DNA of 64,000 nucleotides from Lathyrus oleraceus. Its lineage: Eukaryota > Streptophyta > Magnoliopsida > Fabales > Fabaceae. The notes below the pieces were generated by a model. It was not told the origin of the DNA. It searched no databases and was given only the letters and a program-made list of their open reading frames with translations. Both the position numbers and the translations under genes were made by a program. Location: NCBI RefSeq assembly GCF_024323335.1, contig NC_066583.1, positions 271,122,916 through 271,186,915 of the forward strand, given 5' to 3'. Every line of letters starts with the position of its first letter. The first letter of the stretch is position 1. Of the stretch, positions 1-11,500 are shown piece after piece.

Positions 1-193
1 TAACTGTTGTCTTATGTAATAAGTAAATGATATTAAATTTTAATTTATAGAAAATGTTAGTATTTTCCAAATCATAAAATGTTAGCATTTATACTAAATA
101 ATGCTACAAATATTTGTTTTTATTAAAAAACATGAGACATAATTGATGAATACATAAATTTCTTTTGAAAAATACAAATTTATGTGTTTGTTA

Positions 194-500
194 TCTTTTC
201 ATACTCAGTATAAGAGATATCATTTAGCGGGATAGTTATGGTATTGTGATGATTTTTGGAATCCTTCTTCTATATTTTATCAGTCATAGCACTTCTTGCT
301 ATATTATTTCCTTCAATATTAACTAGGTGAACATAGCCATCGACTACTAGATCCCAAAGATTAACATCTTAACAAAGAAAGAAACTTTCTATTCTATCTT
401 TTCAATAATCAAATTTCTCACCATCAAAGATTGGTGGTTTTGCACTGTAGTGATCTCTCTCATTGTTGTTAACAATGTTAGCAGCGTTAGCAGCGACCAT
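194..500 (-). pseudogene. Sirevirus (Ty1/copia) gag N-terminus, decayed
   Basis: Reading the minus strand from an ATG at 498-500 gives a copia gag start: an alanine/asparagine-rich leader, then a PPIFDGEKFDYW-like block in which the W codon is now a stop, then a segment matching the usual NLWDLVVDGY pattern. At least three in-frame stops are present and similarity fades beyond position 194. Gag forms the capsid of the cytoplasmic particle in which reverse transcription occurs. The ATG lies 77 bp inside a primer binding site and LTR, the normal place for gag. The rest of the element would lie left of the window. Family assignment to Sirevirus is from general similarity of gag, PBS and LTR. Confidence 0.7.
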
Positions 501-576
501 TATTTCTCACACAAAACTGGATCAATACTGAACACAGTGAAGTGTTGATAAAACTTTTATCACAATCATAACTGGA

Positions 577-588
577 GCTCTGATGCCA
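577..588 (-). other. Primer binding site (initiator tRNA-Met type) of the left Sirevirus
   Basis: On the minus strand the sequence TGGCATCAGAGC is the tRNA-iMet-complementary site TGGTATCAGAGC with one change. It lies two bases inside the LTR edge at 591, as expected for minus-strand DNA priming. Confidence 0.75.
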
Positions 589-590
589 AT

Positions 591-1946
591 TGAAGGTGTG
601 AAAAACACAAGAAAGGGGAGTTTGAATTGGGTTTTACAAAATAAAAGTTTTTTTGCCAACTCAAGAACACCACTTAAATGTTAATAACAAAGAGATAAAA
701 ACACAAGTATTTTTATCTTGGTTCGCTTGAAACTCAAAGCTACTTCAGTCCACCCACCAATGTGATTTTTCCTTATAAGGACTTAATCCACTACAATCAA
801 TTGATTATAATAATAAAAAAGAATAACCTTCTTTGTCTTCTCAAGGATCCGACTATACCCTAGTCTCCTTAAGGATTAAAAAAGAACAACTTTATTTGTC
901 TTCTTGAGAATATGACTATACCCTAGTCTCCTTAAAGAATCAAACAAACAGTTTGAATAATATTTTGTGTGTTGTAAGTTGCTTATACACAAGCAAATTT
1001 TACACAAATGATAAACAAATACTTAAGAAAAACTGTATAGAAAAATGATAGCTTTTCACAAATAAACTTTGTCCAGTTTTGCAGCGTTTCAATATTCTTA
1101 TATATGTCTCATATGTGTATTTTTCTTCAAGTCTCTAAGTCCCACTTATATAGCTTAAGGAGAAGACCGTTGGAGGGCAGAACGAGAAAACCAAATAGAG
1201 TAGTTATTCACTGTTGGATGGATAAAAGAGTGATACTGCATACTGTCCTTCGCCCACAAAATCAGTGACAAGTGTGATGTATAGTATTGTCCTTGTCCAT
1301 GAAATCAGGTAGTGGAAAAATATTTGATTTGTACTATGTACTATTTGATCACGTATCCATTTGATCTTATCTTCAAGTTCATTGGCTTCTTATAAAAGTT
1401 GATGAAGTATGAAATGAAGAAACATAAAGCTAGATTCAGAAACTTCAGAATCTACGGTCAAAACCTTGACAACGTCAGTAGTCTGGCTTGAGATCTTCAG
1501 TATCTTCAGAATCTTCAGAGTCTACAGTCATAACCTTGATAACCTCAACGTATGGCTTGAGATCTTCAGCTAAGTAACACAACATTAGAAGCTTTCCATT
1601 CTTCAAAAGCTTTATGATCAGAGTCACGTCTAGAAGCATGAAATGAGAGAACGTTGCAGCGGCAACATAGCGTCTCCTCAGAAGTGAATCAGCACATAAG
1701 CAGAAAGATCATTGCAGCAGCAACTTCGAACGTCTTTTAGAACTTCTTAGGATAGACGCAAAAATGGAATTGGAATTCATTGTTCAGAAATTGATGACGT
1801 TGCATGTCATATACTCAGAATCGAAACTGGCTGTTAAATCTACATAGTAACAAACCATCAAGGTGCCAAAATTATTCTCACACAAATACAACATTGTTAT
1901 CATCAAAACTCAAGGTATAAATGCAGAACCAAATCTTGTTTTAACA
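591..1946 (-). mobile_element. 5' LTR of a minus-strand Sirevirus
   Basis: The segment starts TGAAGGTGTG next to the primer site and ends ...TTTTAACA at 1946, giving TG...CA ends and about 1.36 kb. Read on the minus strand, its first bases run into a TTTTGATGATAACAATG stretch often seen at the start of legume Sirevirus LTRs. A TATA box lies at 1145-1154. The right edge is inferred from the terminal CA and from what follows not being a polypurine tract. No second LTR is in the window, so it cannot be dated. Confidence 0.6.
1145..1154 (-). promoter_or_regulatory. TATA box of the Sirevirus LTR
   Basis: GCTATATAAG on the minus strand, roughly 800 bp into the LTR from its U3 end and followed by a leader-like stretch. 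It is the only strong TATA match in a sensible position of this LTR. Confidence 0.45.
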
Positions 1947-2105
1947 CATCACGCATATCATATATGAATACTTGTTTAATACATTGTCAAACATGAAAAT
2001 TTAGAAGTGAATTCCGAACATGATGTCACGATACCATAGCCTTATTACAAACCAAAACATACTAGCTAACTTAATATTTTAGTATACATAAACACAAAGC
2101 ACACT

Positions 2106-2297
2106 TTCTCTAGACATCTGTAGACTCTAAAACGTCGAGGAGTACATGTGAGCTACATACATACTACAACACTCTCACTAAACTCTAATCTAAGAGTACA
2201 CACGAGCTATATTCATGCTACAACACTCTCTATAGATGTCCGTAGACTCATACTTATCTAGGAGTACGTGTGAGCTACGTCCATACTGTGACACTCT
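2106..2297. repeat. Three degenerate tandem copies of a 54-71 bp unit
   Basis: Copies at 2106-2176, 2177-2230 and 2231-2297 each contain a GTAGACTC-like start, a GAGTACRYGTGAGCTA block and end CTACAACACTCTC or close to it. They differ by substitutions and a deletion in the middle copy. They lie inside the decayed LTR. Confidence 0.7.
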
Positions 2298-2393
2298 CTC
2301 TAGACCTAAACCTATTCCCACTCTAGTATGATACATGATGATCAAACATATTTGTCCCGAACCTCATTCCTCTTTTGAAACACATTTACATTG

Positions 2394-2521
2394 ATTACCA
2401 TATTAGGGTCTTCATATGGTTTTACCACACACTCACTTTAATTGCGACATTAGGGATTCATAATGATTTTACCAAACTTTCAACACGGTTGTCATATTAA
2501 GGTTTCATAATGATTTTACCC
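2394..2521. repeat. Three tandem copies with 47-bp period
   Basis: The motif ATTRCCATATTAGGG followed by TTCATAATGRTTTTACC occurs at 2394, 2441 and about 2488, so the spacing is 47 bp each time. Substitutions separate the copies. It lies just left of the palindrome array in the same decayed LTR. Confidence 0.7.
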
Positions 2522-2655
2522 AATATTCAACTCGACTTCATTTATTCATAACATTATTACACACACATATAAGTATCATTAGACTTTCCAACAAGATATG
2601 TCCTCAATCAGAGTTTCTAAAATCAAACTATGACATTTTCAATAATTTCCCAAAC

Positions 2656-2838
2656 ATGTAATCGATTACACATTTTGTACAATCGGTTACATTGTTGTTC
2701 TCTTTGAGTTTTTACCTCTGTTAAAGGGGTGGTAATCGATTAAATTTTTGGTGTAATTGATTACACTATTGTTTTGCCTGACGGTTTACAACTACTAAAG
2801 GGTGGTAATCGATTACACATGAGTGTAATTGATTACAC
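2656..2838. repeat. Array of three paired TAATCGATTA-type palindromes
   Basis: Palindromic cores start at 2660 and 2681, 2734 and 2755, 2807 and 2827. Within a pair the spacing is 21, 21 and 20 bp; pair to pair it is 74 and 73 bp. Cores are AATCGATT with decayed versions AATCGGTT and AATTGATT. Most are flanked as GTAATCGATTACAC. The same layout, with a different palindrome, is in the Tekay LTRs at 40043 and 46573. Confidence 0.85.
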
Positions 2839-3474
2839 TGTTCAAATTTTCACTTTTTTGTAATGGTAATTATGTATAAACCTAATCCAGACCCAAGAAA
2901 CAGTCTTGACACGAAACTACATAATACAACACACAAAAGCATAATTTAAATATAACTTGAACTCAAAACCAATCCACATTAACACACTTTTGTCAAGCTA
3001 AACATGATATTGATATTCATACAAGTAATTTAGCGGAAACACGTCAAGTTATCCAAATAACCTAAAGTATTGATGATTTGAGATAATGATTCATAACATA
3101 TGGTTTATGAATCCTCATATCATAGGGAAATTTCCATAAGAATTAAGATGAATTTGGGGTTAAAGTGAAACCTCACTACCCTAAAAGCCAAAATTAATAA
3201 CAACATCATAGAATAATCTCCCCGTTACCTTGTTATTGTAAAATTCCTCTAAGAAGCTCTCAACAATGGCGATACTTTTTCCTTTCAAAATATCTATTGC
3301 AATCTCCTTGGTTAATTGAGGGGTTTCTCTTAGGTTTTAGGATAATAATGGTTTCTTTGGATAAGAAAAGTGTGGCTAGGGTTTTTTCTCCTTTTCTAAA
3401 AAAATACATGTTTTTCTTTTATTTCTCTCTCTTTCTTTATCTATTTCTTTCCTTCTTTATTTCTCTATTTCTTT

Positions 3475-3980
3475 ATGTACATCCCGAAACTCCCAGAGAC
3501 TGAGCTTTGGAAAACTGAGTACGAAGAGGCAAACAGGTAGGGCAACCATAACCTTGCACAAGTTGGAACCCGGTTAGGGTTCACTTAAATACAAAGAAAG
3601 CGCATCAGAACCTGTCTCGTAACAACACTGAGAAAAGAACAAGTCGGATCCGACCTCAGTACTAGAAGGCCATATGAACAATCATAATGGGCAATTACAA
3701 GATATACCAATGATTTCATGAGAGTTACAGAAACTAAGGGAAAATGTATTATTTGATAATTACAAAGGGAGGCGGATGTTATCCAAAGCTACCTTAATGA
3801 GGGATATGAAGAAATATCCTTTGAAAGATCATTGATGGGGTGAAAGAGTATAAAAAGAGACTTCCCCCATGAGAAGGAGGACAACATATATACCAATATA
3901 CCTCTTAACAAAATAGGACGATTGTGGCTTCACTTGACTAGCTTAAGGGGAGTTTCTCCAAATAATGTTTAGCAAGAACA
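3475..3980 (+). mobile_element. 5' LTR of a Tat-lineage gypsy element (Tat-1)
   Basis: The right edge is firm: AAGAACA ends at 3980, immediately followed by a primer site. The left edge is a guess at TGTACATCCCGAAAC. A TATA box at 3849 lies about 130 bp from the right edge, which leaves a sensible U3. The 3' LTR is not in the window, because a later Ogre insertion separates it. Confidence 0.5.
3849..3857 (+). promoter_or_regulatory. TATA box of the Tat-1 LTR
   Basis: TATAAAAAG followed about 30 bases later by a GAAGGAGGAC transcript-start-like region, inside the 5' LTR and upstream of the primer site. Confidence 0.55.
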
Positions 3981-3982
3981 TT

Positions 3983-4000
3983 TGGCGCCCACCGTGGGGC
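3983..4000 (+). other. Primer binding site of Tat-1
   Basis: TGGCGCCCACCGTGGGGC two bases after the LTR end. This site is common in plant Ty3/gypsy elements of the Tat group. Confidence 0.75.
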
Positions 4001-4061
4001 CTCGATAAAATTTTCCCAGGCCTCATAAGAAAAACATACAGTTTATCACCATCCCTCAGAC

Positions 4062-5255
4062 ATGTCACATATCTTAGCAATTATGGAGAACCTGTGCAAG
4101 TAGAATGAGACTCTGTAAGAAAGTATCCATACTTTACAACAATCACAAAGTACGAGGAATGGGGAGGATGAGGGATAACTCATCGATCTTCAACCACTGT
4201 TAGAAATGATTTGGGGTGACCAAGTCCCTGAGAATTTCAAACCACCACATTTGCCATTCTTCGATGGCAAAAGTGATCCTCAGGAACACATAATATCAAC
4301 CAATAATCATATGTCAATTGTCGGGGCTTTTGACTCCTTGAAATGAAAACTCATGGCGGGAACATTCAAAGATGTGGCACTATGTTGGTACACGAGTCTT
4401 CATAGACTATCAATTACCAGCTACCAAGACCTGACTAAAAAGATGGTATAACACTTCTCCGCCAACAAATATAGAAAGGTGACCACCATTAGTTTGTTCA
4501 ATGTCCGACAGGGGTCCTCCGAGTCCCTCCAGGAATACATGGATATATTTAATGAAGACACCATAAAAGTCTCCCATCCAAATTGGGAGATGTTTATGGG
4601 AGCTTTTTAAAGCGGACTAAAGGTTGGTCACTTCAACAAGTCATTGGCGCAAAAGCCGATCACTAGCATGGATGAGATCATGAGCAGAGCGGAATTTTAT
4701 GTTAAAGTGGAGGAAAGCAACATGGGAAAAAGGTTTCATGATGCTAAAGAGAAACCATAATCCAAACATGAAGGATCTGGGTCCAGAAGAGAGCACCATA
4801 AACACATGCCAAGAGATAATTCAACAATGAGACCTTCTTGGAGACCCTATGATAACTTGTCTGAGAGATTCACACCTCTCAATAAAAAGCGTGCCTACAT
4901 CTTGAGGGAAGTGTATCATCTCAAATTAATTCCTGAGCCACCTCTTCTTAAGAGGGTCAATATAATGTTAGGAAATGATGCAGGAGCATGGTGTGCATAT
5001 TATCGCGTGAAAGGCCATCATACTGAGGACTATCACCGCCTAAAAAGAGAAATCAAGACTCTAATCCATAGAGGTCGGCTATTATCTTATGTAAAGGAGG
5101 CAGAAGGAGCAGCGAGAAAGAGGAGCCCATCTAAAAGACAACCGGACTCAAAGAATACATCTACCAAAAAGGGGAAGAACGCGGAGGAAATACGTGAAAC
5201 TCTGATGGTTCGACACACACTCAACACCATATCGAAAGGTTTTGCAGGTGGTTGA
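4062..5255 (+). pseudogene. Tat-1 gag, interrupted by stop codons
   Basis: One reading frame from the ATG at 4062 to 5255 carries a recognisable retrotransposon gag: a PFFDGKSDPQEHI block, a WYTSLH block near 4385 and a QGSSESLQEYMD block near 4510. It ends with a CAYYRVKGHHTEDYHRLKREI motif near 4995-5060, typical of Tat-lineage gag. The last 149 codons are uninterrupted. Upstream there are about seven in-frame stops. The frame continues into the protease, so gag and protease were one ORF. Gag would form the particle; this copy cannot. Confidence 0.8.
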
Positions 5256-5980
5256 GAAACCAAATCGACTAGGAAAAGATATACACGTATCACATAACCC
5301 ATCATCAGAAAGATAAGAAAATCCGACAATCATTGGGTTCTCAATACGAGACTCCGTAGGAATACTGACGCACAAAAATGACCTCATGTCAAGAGGGTAT
5401 TGACCGATCCATGTAGTTCAACCGACATATTATACTAGGATGCATTCAAAGGAATGAACATGGATACATCCAAGTTATTACCTTTGAAAAGCACCCTAGT
5501 CGGGTTCTCTGTGGAACAAGTTCAGGTACTGGGACACTTATCGGTCATGACTATCTATGAAAGTGGAAGTAACACAAAAGGCATCAAGGTGAGGTACCTG
5601 ATTGTGAATATATCGTCACCATACAACATCATCATTGGAAGATTGACCTTCAACATTCTGGAGGCGGTGCTATCCACTTTTTATTTAACCATGAAGTATC
5701 CCATAGATGGAGGACATGTCAAAACAATTAAAGGTGATCAACGATTAGCTAGGAAGTGTTACAAGGACAACTTAAAGTTGAAAAAGAAGATTTTGCAAGA
5801 ACATTCGGTGATAGAGAACACTCTGAAGATAAACTTATTGGATCTCAACCATTGTGGAGATCCAACAGACAATAACTTGACTCCAATTGGAGAAGTGGAA
5901 AAGGTACAAATCCATATTGAAAATTTTCAGGTCACACAAATGGGGCTATGTCAAGAAGAGGAAGAAAAGATGGTTAAGAT
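5256..5980 (+). pseudogene. Tat-1 aspartic protease and linker, broken
   Basis: Same frame as gag. The active-site region near 5400-5425 reads DPCSSTDILY where the family has a D-x-G-S-S pattern, so the catalytic glycine appears replaced by cysteine. The following IIIGRLTFNILEAVLST block (about 5630-5680) is the conserved flap and C-terminal part. Several stops lie between gag and the protease start. The protease would mature the gag-pol polyprotein. Confidence 0.75.
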
Positions 5981-6740
5981 GTTAAGATACAATGCTGATT
6001 TCTTTGCATGGAGGCCATCAGACTTGCCCGAGATTGATCCAAATGTGGTATGCCATCATCTCTCACTCGATCCGTCATCAAATGTTATTGCCCAGACAAA
6101 GAGAACGAGTGGAGAAGAAAAAAAGGAAGGCGATCACAAAATAATTCAGGAAGCTTTTGAGATTCAGGTTTATATAAGAAATCAAATATCCTACTTGGTT
6201 GTCCAATATGGTCATGGTGAAGAAGAATTTGGGAAAGTGGCATATGTGCGTGGACTTCACCGATCTCAACAAAGCTTGCCCAAAGGATCCCTATCCATTA
6301 CCACAAATTGATAGGTTGATTGAAGCTGCATCAAGTTTTTGTTTGCTCAACTTCATGGATGCCTACTCAGGTTACAATCAAATATAGATGAACCTGGCTG
6401 ATGCTCCCAAAATGGCATTCATAACCTACAAGAGCAACTATTACTATGAAGTAATGCCTTTTGGACTAAAAAATTCAGGGGCTACATATCAAAGGTTGAT
6501 GAATATGGTATTCTCTTCCCGGATAGGAAGAAATCTTAAAGTCAATGTGGACGACATGCTAGTCAAGACACAAGAAGAGGTAAAACATGTAGACGACTTG
6601 AGGGATACTTTTGAGTCAATAAGAAAATTTGATATGAGACTTAATCCCAAAAAATGTACCTTCGGGGTACAAGTCAGAAAATTTCTAGGATTCATGCTGA
6701 CACATCGAGGAATAGAGGAAAACCCGTACAAATGCTAGGC
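5981..6740 (+). pseudogene. Tat-1 reverse transcriptase, frameshifted
   Basis: Begins with the FFAWRPSDLPEIDP block common to Tat polyproteins. The frame changes by +1 at about 6150-6199, then continues with CVDFTDLNKACPKD, FMDAYSGYNQI, MPFGLKNSGATYQRLM and a catalytic box reading NVDDML, where the family has YVDDM. A TAG follows YNQI at 6385-6387, and the frame stops again at 6736. RT copies element RNA into DNA; this copy is dead. Confidence 0.85.
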
Positions 6741-7368
6741 TTGCATTGATATGAGAAGCCCGACATCTGTAAAAGAAGTCTAACAACTGACAGGGAGGAT
6801 AACTACCTTATCCCAATTTCTATCTTGTGTAGGTGATAAATCTATACATTTCTTTGCAGCTATCAAGAAGTCAGCCGAATTCGTGGGGACAGAGGAATGT
6901 GAAAAGGTGTTTGTGGAATTGAAGCAATTCTTATCTGCACCACCGATCTTGGTTAGAAGGAAGGAAAATTCGTCTCTCATCTTGTATTTGGAAGTATCCG
7001 AGAAGGCAATCAGCTTGGTGCTAGTTCAAGACGACGAGGGTGAGGAAATGCCGGTCTACTTTGTCAGCAGAGTTCTCAAAGGAGTGGAAATTCGTTATCA
7101 AAAGATTGAACAACTAACTTTAGCAGTGGTATTGACTTCCATGAAACTCAGGCAATACTTCCAGGGACAACCTATAATAGTCCAAATAAACTATCCTGTA
7201 AAACAGATCCTGAAAAAGCCATATTTAGTAGACATAATGGTGGCATGGGCGATGGAACTATCCGAATACAATATCACGTACTCACCTAGAACAAGTATCA
7301 AGTCACAAGTGTTGGAAGATTTCCTAATGGAATTGAGTGCACCCATCCTGGAGGAAGTATCAGAATAA
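6741..7368 (+). pseudogene. Tat-1 ribonuclease H (original gypsy type)
   Basis: Same frame as RT after two further stops. From 6883 an open stretch of 161 codons contains the C-terminal RT connection and the RNase H pattern LILYLEVSEKAISLVLVQDD...MPVYFVSRVLKG. In the Tat lineage this domain has commonly lost some catalytic residues and become part of a connection; that also seems true here. Confidence 0.7.
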
Positions 7369-7875
7369 TGGATGTTATCAGTGAACGACTCATCTAACCT
7401 CAAGGAAAGTGGAACGAAAATATTGGTAGAAGGACTAGGAGAATTGATACTAGAATAATCTATTTGTTTCAACTTTCAAGCCAACAATAATCAAGCAGAG
7501 TACGAAGTAGTGATAGTCAGTTTAAAGCTAGCCAAGGAAGTTGGGGTGTCTCATTTATTGGTTAAAACCAACTCGCAACTGATAGCTAGTCAAATCAAGG
7601 GAGATTTTCAGACAAAGGATGCATTATTGCTCAAGTATCTGCAATGAGTCCTACAACTAGCCAAAGGCTTTAAAAAGTTTAAGGTGACACATATTCCCCG
7701 CGAAGAAAATACTAGAGCTGATCTGTTAACCCGATTAGCCAACACTAAAGGCCCATGGCTGAACAGAACGGTAATTCAAGAGACTTTGGAAGCACCAAGC
7801 GCGAAGGCTGAGGAGGTGATTATACTGGAAAATGAAAAGAGTTGGATGACACCCATAATAAAATACTTAACTTAG
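7369..7875 (+). pseudogene. Tat-1 second (archaeal-type) RNase H, aRNH
   Basis: After the stop at 7366-7368 the same frame gives a WMLSVNDSSN start, where the family has a DGSS-type catalytic aspartate, then NNNQAEYEVVIVSLKLAKE, a TNSQLIASQIKGDFQ segment, and a HIPREENTRADLLTRLA end. This is the extra RNase H known from the Tat lineage. In-frame stops at about 7456 and 7645 break it. Confidence 0.75.
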
Positions 7876-8590
7876 GATAAGTTACATGATGAAGAGACCG
7901 AGGCGCGACACATCAAAAGGATATCTTCCCAATACCTCATGGTGGCCGATCAATTATACAAGATGGGTATATCTTCCTTAATGCTGAGATGTGTCACCGA
8001 AGAAGAAGTAGGTCTCATAATGAAGAAAGTACATGAAGAAGTATGCGGAAGCCATATTGGAGGAAGATCTTTGTTTGGAAAAATACTCAGGGTCGGGTAT
8101 TACTGGTTGAGTATGCTGCAAGATTGTGCATGATTTGTAAATTATTGTGAGATATGCTAGGTTTATGCCCCCTTTATACATTCATCATCAAATTATTACA
8201 CTCAACAATATCTCCCTAGCATTTCTATCACTGGGGAGAAGACATCCTCGACCCTTTTCCTTTAGATGTCAGGTAGTTAAAGTTTCTCATAGTGGCAGTT
8301 GACTATTTCATCAAGTGGGTAGAGGTTGAGGCAGTGTCTCGAATCTTAGCAAAAAGGGTAAGACCTTTTTACTGGAGAAATATCATATGTCGTTTTGGAT
8401 TACCAAGAGTTATTATATCCGATAATGGCACAATTTGCGAGCTCGACTGTTATAGAATTTTGTAGACACCTAGGCATTCATAATCGATTTGTGTCAGTCA
8501 AACATCCTCAAGTTAATGGCCAGGAAAAGGCATCAACTATGATCATCCTATCAGGCATGAAGAAGAAGGTTGATGAATCAAAGGGGATAT
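7876..8590 (+). pseudogene. Tat-1 integrase, 3' truncated by the Ogre-1 insertion
   Basis: The frame continues with a zinc-binding region (HEEVCGSHIGG...CEICQ) at about 8030-8160 and the catalytic core with VAVDYFIKWVEVEA near 8290 and IISDNGTQFA near 8415, giving two aspartates. The third acidic residue region (HPQVNGQEKAS) is at about 8505-8535. Stops interrupt the first half. The reading frame ends at 8590 exactly where Ogre-1's LTR begins; the missing C-terminus is not found elsewhere in the window. Confidence 0.8.
8586..8590. repeat. Presumed left target-site copy of Ogre-1 (GATAT)
   Basis: The five bases before the LTR edge at 8591. LTR retroelements duplicate about 5 bp. The right partner is lost because the other LTR is truncated, so this cannot be confirmed. 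Confidence 0.35.
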
Positions 8591-11500
8591 TGTAGCGGGG
8601 TTTTCGTTACCTTTAGGTTTATTGACTAAACCAAAAGTAAACATACAATTCGAGTCGCCACCGCACTTTTATTTGTCCAAAGGAAAGTCTAAAAAGCGAA
8701 CAAAAGCCAAGTAAGAAGTTTTATCAAATCAAAAACTAATAAAAATGTCAGAGATCTGGGTAAGGGGGTTGGTTATGAAATGGGAAGGTTTTACGCACCC
8801 AAAACATCCTTAGTACTCTAAGGGAACCTCTTTTTGCAAATGTGTGTTATAGGTTGATATTTGTGAAAATATGTGAAAAAGATTGGAGGGATGAGAAGAG
8901 AATAGATTATATTTACAAATTTATTGTTTGAATGGATGAACCCATTGCCTACGTACCATCATAAAGGTAGGATCAAGACCTCGTAGTTTGGGGTAAAAAT
9001 CTCAAAGATTGGTGAATTGATTTGATCAAAAGCCTTAAGGTCTTTTGTTATTAAAGGGAGAAAACTCAACCTAAACCAACAATCCACCATGTGAGGATAA
9101 CTTCAACATACTAGTGAAGGGTTAACCCTATAATAAGTATGGAAGACTTATAATCCAATCACTAAGGATAAGGTGAGATTCATATCAACCACTATGATAA
9201 CTCAAACCTATGACTAATGTTTTATGATTTTTTTTAACAAAGGTGGCCATTGGAACCACAAAAACAACTTGAAGTGAGTTATATTTACAAGTTAGAAGTG
9301 TTTACAAAAATGAAGTCAAAGTTGGATTAAGATTCATTCAGAATGAGTATTAATGAAAAGATTTTGAAAAGTCAAAGGCATAAGGCCTAGGTTTCTAGTT
9401 TGAAACAAAGTCAAAGTTTAGAAAAGATTTTGGTTTGGTTAGAGCGGGGAGAAGAAGAGAAGGGCTAGTCCTAAAGCATACAAAGATAAGAGAGAAGATA
9501 AAACCCTTGGAGTTCCTTTTCTTGAAATCATAGAGATGATTCAAGATGCTCCTTTCCTTTGGACTTAGCATACAATCAAGCAATCAAACAATATTTGGAT
9601 TAAAGCTCATAGGATCTCCATTTGGCTTATCTCTCTTAACTTGGCTACTCATGACAATGGTCCTTTTTACTATCTCAAGATGGAATTCCTATCACACAAG
9701 AGCAAACATCAAAAAGTTCACAACACAATAAGAGGAATAGACAAAGAATAAGTTTTGGAAAGGAAGTCCTTTGAAGTTAACTTTTAAATTTAGCATTCTA
9801 AAGACATGAGGCTTAGTTGATCTTCAACCAATTTAGCATTCTAAAGGCATGAGGCCTAGTTGCTCTTGAACTCCTTTAAGCATGGGTAAGTCCTAATTCT
9901 AAGTCCTTTCTCCTTTTTGCATTAGGTTCACACAAAACAAAAGCAAAACCAATACAAGACAACAATATATTTATATACAATAATGAGCTCAAATGAGCAA
10001 AAGGAAAATGACATAAACATAAAATATGTGCTCAAGTGAGCAAAGGGAAAAGCAATATGAATAAATGAGGAAGAAATAAATTGCATTAAAGTAAATGGCA
10101 AGAAATTAAATGCTCAAATTAAAGTTAGTAATTGGTATGGTTATGTTAGTTTGTCATAAGACAATGTAGCGCTATGTTAAGAAATCGTAAGTGGACTAAT
10201 GTAGTAGTTACACTTATCTGAGGCCGATCAATAAAACTATAGGCAAATAAACACAAGTTAGAGATCATGACTAGTAAGCCAAGCTCCACAAACTTGCCAT
10301 CCCAAAAAAAAGGGGAAGGGCCTTGTATGGACTTTAGGTTTTTTGCTTGACCAAGAAGCAGCCTATCTTAGACACAAAACAACTCACTTGATCTTGGATC
10401 AAGTTGAGTTTGGTTTGGATCAAAGAAGGTTAAACCTCTCATTTGTCAAGACCAACCATAAGACATTAACTCATTGGCCAAATTATGAAAAGAAAGGGAT
10501 GAAGATGAAATGGATGGAAAGAGAATTCAAGTATCAAGCTCAATTGGTCAAAAGTGAACCAAATCATCATCAATCAATGTCAAACAGAAGAGAAATGAAT
10601 ATTACAAGTCAACAACTCAAACATATTTTTTTGGTATTTTTTGAATTAAAAATAAATGCAAAATAAAATGAACAAAATATGGTCAAACCTCAAATTTAAT
10701 TCAAATCAACTTCAACAAGTCCAATTAAATTCTCATAGGTCTAACATGGTCAAACAAACTTTGACAAATTTTTTTCAATAATTTTGGAAATCAGAAACTA
10801 TTTAAAAACAATTAAAATCAACGAAAAATAACACAATATGAATTAAAATCTCAAATAAATCTCAAATCAAATAATAAATTGATGAGACTATTTTTCATTG
10901 ACTTATCATGACCCATAGGTGTTAGGAAAATATTTTTGGATTTTTCAAATATCAAAAAGTATATTAAAATGAATTAAAACTATTAAAAACCAAATAATTC
11001 ACAAAAAATATTAAATGAAGTCACAAAAATAATTAAAAATAAAAATATTAAACTAGATTTTTCAAGAATTTTTTTGGCATTGGTCTCATATTTTTGTGAC
11101 TTCAAATAAAATATTTATGAATTTTTGAAAATAAAAGGAATTAATTGAAATTAAAAGAAAATAAGAAAAATAGAAAAATCCAGCGCCATCAGATCAATTC
11201 ATTAATTGACGTGGCAATGATCACATGGCTCTAAGGTGCGGATACACGGTGATCTCAAGTCAAGCGCGCAACACATGGTATTAAAACAGGTAAACACATT
11301 GGACGCTCATGATTAAAACGTTTCAGCATGATCTAAAGGCTGGGAGGCTACCACGTGGGAATGGTGGTGGAAACCACCATCTTCTCTGGCGATCCAACAA
11401 GATCCGGCCACCACGCGCAGGAAATTAAATTGCAATGAAAATAAAAAAAGAGGACATCAAAATGAAGCTGAGGTGATGTACATCACCACTGTAACCATGG

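Larger units (their letters stand above)
1947..3474 (-). mobile_element. Decayed LTR of Tekay-like organisation (remnant)
   Basis: No gene is visible here. The order of parts resembles the intact Tekay LTR at 38878-40870: short internal repeats, then an array of paired palindromes, then a pyrimidine-rich block with a TTACCT...CTCTTCCTCT-like stretch near the right side (3225-3300). The expected TGTAACACC start is missing, so the left end is truncated, possibly by the Sirevirus. The right edge near 3474 is approximate. This is inference from shared architecture rather than from base-level identity. Confidence 0.4.
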
